Assembly (NCBI GenBank): GCA_002314715.1
Contig: DCGY01000047.1
Coordinates: 1 to 8,756 of the forward strand
DNA: 8,756 bases
Direction: 5' to 3'
Source: Lachnospiraceae bacterium UBA1766
Lineage (GTDB): Bacteria > Bacillota > Clostridia > Lachnospirales > Lachnospiraceae
Shown: positions 6,741 to 8,756 of the stretch, one piece after another
Layout: each line of letters starts with the position of its first letter
Numbering within the stretch: position 1 is the stretch's first letter
Position numbers and translations under genes: made by a program
The notes under the pieces: generated by a model
Database searches by the model: none
What the model was told of the DNA's origin: nothing
What the model saw: only the letters and a program-made list of their open reading frames with translations

Positions 6741-6895
6741 GGTTTTGCCCTCCATAAAAAAAGTGAATAGCATAGCTATCCACCATAAACATTCCGATTG
6801 CATTCGTTCTCGAAAAGATATGAACACTTACCAGCCTAATTGCTGTAAGGTGAGAGTGGATACTCTGCTTGATTGATGCATGTTCTTCACACGCT
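6741..6895 (-). ncRNA. L20-type leader (attenuator) of the infC operon
   Basis: About 155 bases of untranslated leader separate the predicted start (near 6895) from infC. Visible elements on the minus strand are: a stem of 8 pairs with one bulged G (6827-6835 with 6842-6849, loop of six); a small hairpin AGAGT-ATCC-ACTCT (6853-6866); a TATCCAC (6856-6862) able to pair fully with GTGGATA (6777-6783), the 5' arm of the terminator; and a possible long-range pairing of 6876-6884 with 6799-6803 plus 6788-6791. This is the layout of the Bacillus L20 leader, where L20 binds an rRNA-like fold and favours termination. Structure and function are inferred by hand pairing. Confidence 0.75.
6756..6783 (-). 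terminator. Leader terminator just before the infC ribosome binding site
   Basis: On the minus strand GTGGATAGC (6775-6783) pairs with GCTATTCAC (6763-6771) over nine positions, one of them G-U, around a three-base loop, followed at once by seven T (A6756-6762 on the plus strand). The infC Shine-Dalgarno GGAGGG begins two bases after the T-run. A terminator inside an operon leader before the first gene implies regulated read-through; the competing TATCCAC at 6856-6862 is the likely antiterminator strand. Confidence 0.82.
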
Positions 6896-6900
6896 TGTTA

Positions 6901-6929
6901 ATGATACCATATGTATATCCTATTGTCAA
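6901..6929 (-). promoter_or_regulatory. Sigma-A promoter of the infC-rpmI-rplT operon
   Basis: On the minus strand a perfect -35 TTGACA (6924-6929) is followed after 17 bases by TATCAT (6901-6906, 5 of 6). Start of transcription is expected near 6894-6895. This is the strongest vegetative promoter in the window, as expected for a translation operon. Confidence 0.85.
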
Positions 6930-6964
6930 CAATAAAATTACACATTTTTTAAATATTTTTCACG

Positions 6965-7201
6965 CTATTTTGCGATGATTCTGGCTACGAAAATAACGAT
7001 ACAAGCACCGATTGCTCCGGTCAAAACGCCTCCGAAAAATCCCAGGCTTGCAAAATCCCATCCAAGCTTACCGCATACAAAATTTCCTACGAAGCCACCT
7101 ACTACACCAAAGATAATATTTCGGATCAAACCGCCCTTGCTATGCATAACAATGCTTGCCAACCATCCTGCCAAAGCACCTGTAATAATTGCTGCCAACA
7201 T
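6965..7201 (-). CDS. GlsB/YeaQ/YmgE-family small membrane protein
   Basis: A 78-residue, very hydrophobic protein with three membrane segments (about residues 1-19, 24-46 and 52-76) full of small residues: GALAGWLAS, GVVGGFVGNFVCG and GGVLTGAIGA. The charged stretch HSKGGLIRN joins the first two. The glycine-rich pattern and length fit the GlsB/YeaQ/YmgE family (transglycosylase-associated protein family), often linked to envelope stress; no biochemical activity is established. AAGGAGG stands 8 bases before the ATG. The gene has its own candidate promoter (7242-7271) and follows a terminator, so it is probably monocistronic. No GC-rich terminator follows the stop; only A/T runs are seen before the infC promoter, so some read-through into infC is possible. 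Confidence 0.85.
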   Translation of the reverse strand: MLAAIITGALAGWLASIVMHSKGGLIRNIIFGVVGGFVGNFVCGKLGWDFASLGFFGGVLTGAIGACIVIFVARIIAK

Positions 7202-7214
7202 TTCTTTCTCCTCC

Positions 7215-7229
7215 TTGAATGATATTCAA
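7215..7229 (-). repeat. Inverted repeat beside the glsB-like ribosome binding site
   Basis: TTGAAT and ATTCAA (six-base arms, three-base spacer) form a perfect inverted repeat in the leader, with one arm running into the AAGGAGG ribosome binding site. CCTTG at 7234-7238 could instead pair with CAAGG at the site itself. Either could be an operator or a hairpin affecting ribosome access; no regulator is visible. Confidence 0.35.
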
Positions 7230-7241
7230 AATCCAAGGAGT

Positions 7242-7271
7242 ATTCTATCATAACTATTCCCAATCTGTAAA
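7242..7271 (-). promoter_or_regulatory. Candidate sigma-A promoter of the GlsB-like gene
   Basis: On the minus strand TTTACA (7266-7271) is followed after 18 bases by TAGAAT (7242-7247). It lies directly after the DUF1540 terminator and gives a leader of about 35 bases. Both hexamers match 5 of 6, but the spacer is one base long. Confidence 0.5.
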
Positions 7272-7275
7272 GAAG

Positions 7276-7309
7276 GAAGTTGGTGTCGGAAAATACCGGC
7301 ACCAACTTC
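7276..7309 (-). terminator. Probable terminator of the DUF1540 gene
   Basis: Arms 7276-7289 and 7296-7309 pair over 14 positions with one mismatch (T-G on the plus strand, C-A on the minus strand) around a six-base loop. It begins ten bases past the DUF1540 stop. The following T-tract on the minus strand is weak (CTTCTTT), so termination may be incomplete. Confidence 0.65.
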
Positions 7310-7318
7310 AAGCATTTT

Positions 7319-7645
7319 CTATCGTTCTTTGAAAGTGGCGCATGCCGTTTCCATACGATTCTTTGCAAAGCTTCCCTTAATATCCACATGATCCGCAGTA
7401 CACTTATAATTACTGTTATAGGTACACTTATCTGCCTCACAATCAATGCTGATATTCTTGGACGGGTGGGTAATGGAGCTCTTCATGCAGCCACATCCGT
7501 CTCCTTCTTTTCTGGCATGAAAGCTGTCACAGCAGGTTCCTTCACAAGTTTCTGCGCTTTTGCCTCCCACCATAATATCTCCCTTTGAACAGTAATTTTC
7601 TGCATTAAAGCAGCAATTGGTAGCAGTACACTTTAAATTTGCCAT
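7319..7645 (-). CDS. Cysteine-rich protein with two DUF1540 modules
   Basis: A 108-residue protein with 13 cysteines and two copies of the DUF1540 pattern with identical spacing: C6-x4-C11-x7-C19-x19-C39 and C69-x4-C74-x7-C82-x19-C102. The shared core includes NxxxxCxxxDI then the last Cys in a C-D/A-S/T-F context. Extra cysteines (C12, C34, C38, C51, C53) cluster in and after the first module. Such spacing suggests a metal or iron-sulfur site, but the family has no established function. No signal peptide or membrane segment is present, so it is probably cytoplasmic. The frame extends to a GTG at 7690, but AAGGAGGT (7650-7657) lies inside that extension just before the ATG at 7645, and family homology starts at MANLKC, so 7645 is preferred. 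It stands alone between two terminators. Confidence 0.87.
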   Translation of the reverse strand: MANLKCTATNCCFNAENYCSKGDIMVGGKSAETCEGTCCDSFHARKEGDGCGCMKSSITHPSKNISIDCEADKCTYNSNYKCTADHVDIKGSFAKNRMETACATFKER

Positions 7646-7717
7646 ACAAACCTCCTTCTTGAGCATTACGCTCATACAGTCAGTTTGCACAGTTCTCCGA
7701 AAATTATTCAGGAAGTC

Positions 7718-7735
7718 TCATTGTGAGCATATCAT
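7718..7735 (-). other. Possible leader peptide (five codons) upstream of DUF1540
   Basis: A perfect AAGGAGGT (7744-7751) stands 8 bases before an ATG that opens a five-codon frame, M-I-C-S-Q, then stop. A second ATG at 7730 opens an eight-codon frame, M-L-T-M-R-L-P-E, ending at 7704. A ribosome binding site this good is unlikely to be decoration, but so short a frame cannot be proven by sequence, and the purine run may be chance. Confidence 0.25.
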
Positions 7736-7856
7736 AAAAATATACCTCCTTTTTCGAAGCGACATAATTAAGCGCTTATTCGACATTTTTTGTTCTTCTA
7801 TCATCTACTTAGTAATTCATTCATTCGTTTAGTAACACATAGCATTTTTAACTCAA

Positions 7857-7890
7857 AAGAGGAAGTGCAACTACTTCTGCACTTCCTCTT
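7857..7890 (-). terminator. Intrinsic terminator of the Rpn-family gene
   Basis: Arms 7857-7869 and 7878-7890 are a perfect 13-base inverted repeat with an eight-base loop, starting eight bases past the stop at 7899. On the minus strand it ends in TTTT followed by GAGTT. Placement directly after the gene supports a terminator role. Confidence 0.85.
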
Positions 7891-7898
7891 CTTTGTCA

Positions 7899-8756
7899 TC
7901 ATCTATTCATTTCTGCTTGGACACTTCGAATTTCCTCTATTGTGTATCCGCATTTTTGGATTGTATTCTCGTCCAATCCGGCATTTATCATATTTTTTAA
8001 TATGCTCGCTTTTCCTTCTGCCAGACCTTCTTCTCGACCTTCTTCTCGACCTTCTGCCCGGCCTTCTTCAAACTCTTCTTTTCGAATCATTTTTTCCCGT
8101 TTTTCCCAAGTATAATCCAAATGCGTCATCTTCCTTATTTCATCTCCTCTTCGTTGAAAAAAAGCCACTAAAACCTTATTTTCAATGCAGTCCTTTATCG
8201 CCTGTTCCACTGCGTTTTCCAGTTCAAGGCCCTGCATCTGCAGCTCCCGAACCTTCTCCACGAAATACGTATATCCTCCCAGAACAGAAGAATAATCCCT
8301 TATCTCCTGATTATAGGGTGGATTAATATTATATACTTCACAGATTACCTCCACACCGGGCGTATCCGTCTCGTGACAAAACGATTCGGAAAGCCTTATC
8401 ACCTCATACTCTGGACGTTTCTCCATGCCATTATAAAAAACGACCATGTGGGGTGTGGGAATCATAATTCTCTTTCTTCGAAACAAATCCAGTTCCTGTT
8501 TTTTTATCCACTCCTCCAGCATATTTACATAATAAATCATGCTGCGCAGTGGCATATTCGGGTTATACGTGGACTGATGCTCATAGAAATTGATATGCAT
8601 ATCGATAATGAAGGAGGCATCATTTCGAATCGATAATGACACCCCTTTCTCCAATTGCACAATCTCTACCGCATCAGGGTCCGTATAATTTGACCCGTTC
8701 AATGCATTGTAAACCTCCAATGCATTTTTGCTGTCCTCCATCAACATGGAAAACAC
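7899..8756 (-). CDS. Rpn-family PD-(D/E)XK nuclease (recombination-promoting nuclease / transposase-like), 5' end outside window
   Basis: The 285 visible residues match the Rpn/PD-(D/E)XK nuclease-transposase family common in Clostridia: ALEVYNALNGSNYTDPDAVEI, RNDASFIIDMHINFYEHQST, NPNMPLRSMIYYV, then TPHMVVFYNG. The nuclease core residues are probably D46 and/or D52 and the E59-x-Q61 pair (numbered from the window edge), with glutamine in place of the usual lysine, as is typical here. Relatives have more residues before this point, and the window edge falls on a GTG that is probably internal, so the true start is outside. The C-terminus carries an EG-rich tail (EEGRAEGREEGREEGLAEGK) encoded by 12-base repeats, then an amphipathic end. 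E. coli Rpn proteins are DNA endonucleases that raise RecA-independent recombination, and many genes of this type occur per clostridial genome. No transposon ends are seen nearby, so it is not an insertion sequence. Confidence 0.9.
   Translation of the reverse strand: MFSMLMEDSKNALEVYNALNGSNYTDPDAVEIVQLEKGVSLSIRNDASFIIDMHINFYEHQSTYNPNMPLRSMIYYVNMLEEWIKKQELDLFRRKRIMIPTPHMVVFYNGMEKRPEYEVIRLSESFCHETDTPGVEVICEVYNINPPYNQEIRDYSSVLGGYTYFVEKVRELQMQGLELENAVEQAIKDCIENKVLVAFFQRRGDEIRKMTHLDYTWEKREKMIRKEEFEEGRAEGREEGREEGLAEGKASILKNMINAGLDENTIQKCGYTIEEIRSVQAEMNR
8014..8073 (-). repeat. Five tandem 12-base units in the Rpn gene tail
   Basis: Five consecutive 12-base units begin with CCTTCT on the plus strand: 8014-8025, 8026-8037, 8038-8049, 8050-8061 and 8062-8073. 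The second and third are identical (CCTTCTTCTCGA). Each encodes four residues of the form E-G-R/L-A/E, so unit gain or loss keeps the frame and changes tail length. Such tails are usual in this family. Confidence 0.9.

Larger units (their letters stand above)
7646..7898 (-). other. Intergenic region upstream of the DUF1540 gene
   Basis: These 253 bases hold no convincing gene. Visible are the Rpn terminator (7857-7890); a 20-base-period repeat TTAGTAA (7809-7815 and 7829-7835) around three ATTC units; a palindrome TAAGCGCTTA (7769-7778) flanked by direct repeats CGACAT (7760-7765 and 7781-7786); an isolated perfect ribosome binding site on the minus strand (7744-7751) with tiny frames after it; and a hairpin TGAGC-GTAAT-GCTCA (7660-7674) just before the DUF1540 ribosome binding site. 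A TATGAT on the minus strand (7730-7735) could be a -10, but no good -35 accompanies it. The elements look regulatory; which regulator is involved cannot be told. Confidence 0.45.

Noticed and set aside
6741..6827. Longer infC start, or a small hydrophobic leader peptide (CLWWIAMLFTFF)
   Set aside because: It runs through the terminator hairpin and T-run, has no ribosome binding site, and IF-3 homology starts only at the ATT at 6740.
7646..7690. Longer DUF1540 protein starting at a GTG
   Set aside because: It would translate the AAGGAGGT ribosome binding site, and the DUF1540 family starts at MANLKC.
8014..8073. Tandem repeats as a CRISPR array
   Set aside because: Units are 12 bases, directly adjacent, without spacers, and in frame inside a coding gene.
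7790..8326. Plus-strand Leu/Phe-rich open frame opposite the Rpn gene
   Set aside because: It is a shadow of the Rpn coding strand and its repeats; it crosses the terminator and has no ribosome binding site.
7899..8756. Rpn gene as a complete insertion sequence
   Set aside because: No terminal inverted repeats or target duplication are seen on the visible side; the gene ends in an ordinary terminator, and this family does not normally sit in insertion-sequence ends.

Overview
The window looks like chromosomal DNA of a low-GC, spore-forming Firmicute, most likely a Lachnospiraceae-type Clostridium. The reasons are the infC-rpmI-rplT order with an L20-type leader, strong AAGGAGG ribosome binding sites, the oxygen-sensitive ferredoxin enzyme IorAB, and several small families typical of gut Clostridia (DUF1540, Rpn, SEL1, secretion-signal-free DUF11). 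The taxon is inferred from gene content; no rRNA is present. Nearly all genes lie on the minus strand; only the DUF11 gene is on the plus strand.

Right to left along the minus strand: (i) 8756-7899 holds an Rpn-family PD-(D/E)XK nuclease, cut by the window edge, with its own terminator. (ii) 7645-7319 holds a cysteine-rich protein with two DUF1540 modules behind a 253-base intergenic region with several small repeats. (iii) 7201-6965 holds a GlsB/YeaQ/YmgE-type membrane protein with its own promoter. (iv) 6929-5554 is the infC-rpmI-rplT operon: a near-consensus promoter, a leader of about 150 bases ending in an intrinsic terminator that touches the infC ribosome binding site, infC starting at a rare AUU, then L35, L20 and a strong terminator. 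(v) 4682-5536, plus strand, encodes an Arg/His/Cys/Trp-free two-domain DUF11 protein without signal peptide, preceded by a match to the mother-cell sporulation promoter (sigma-E). (vi) 4605-892 is the iorA-iorB-paaK-like operon with a good sigma-A promoter. (vii) 837-1 is a membrane-anchored SEL1-repeat protein, cut by the left edge and possibly co-transcribed with (vi).

Functional picture: IorA/IorB interconvert aryl pyruvates and aryl-acetyl-CoA with ferredoxin, and the adjacent AMP-forming CoA ligase interconverts aryl acetates and their CoA esters. The three form a module linking aromatic amino acids to aryl acetates in either direction. The translation operon shows an attenuation architecture for feedback by L20. 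The best candidate for something under-described is the DUF11 gene: a possible mother-cell-made spore-surface protein with an extreme composition. Nothing here resembles a phage, CRISPR array or complete mobile element.
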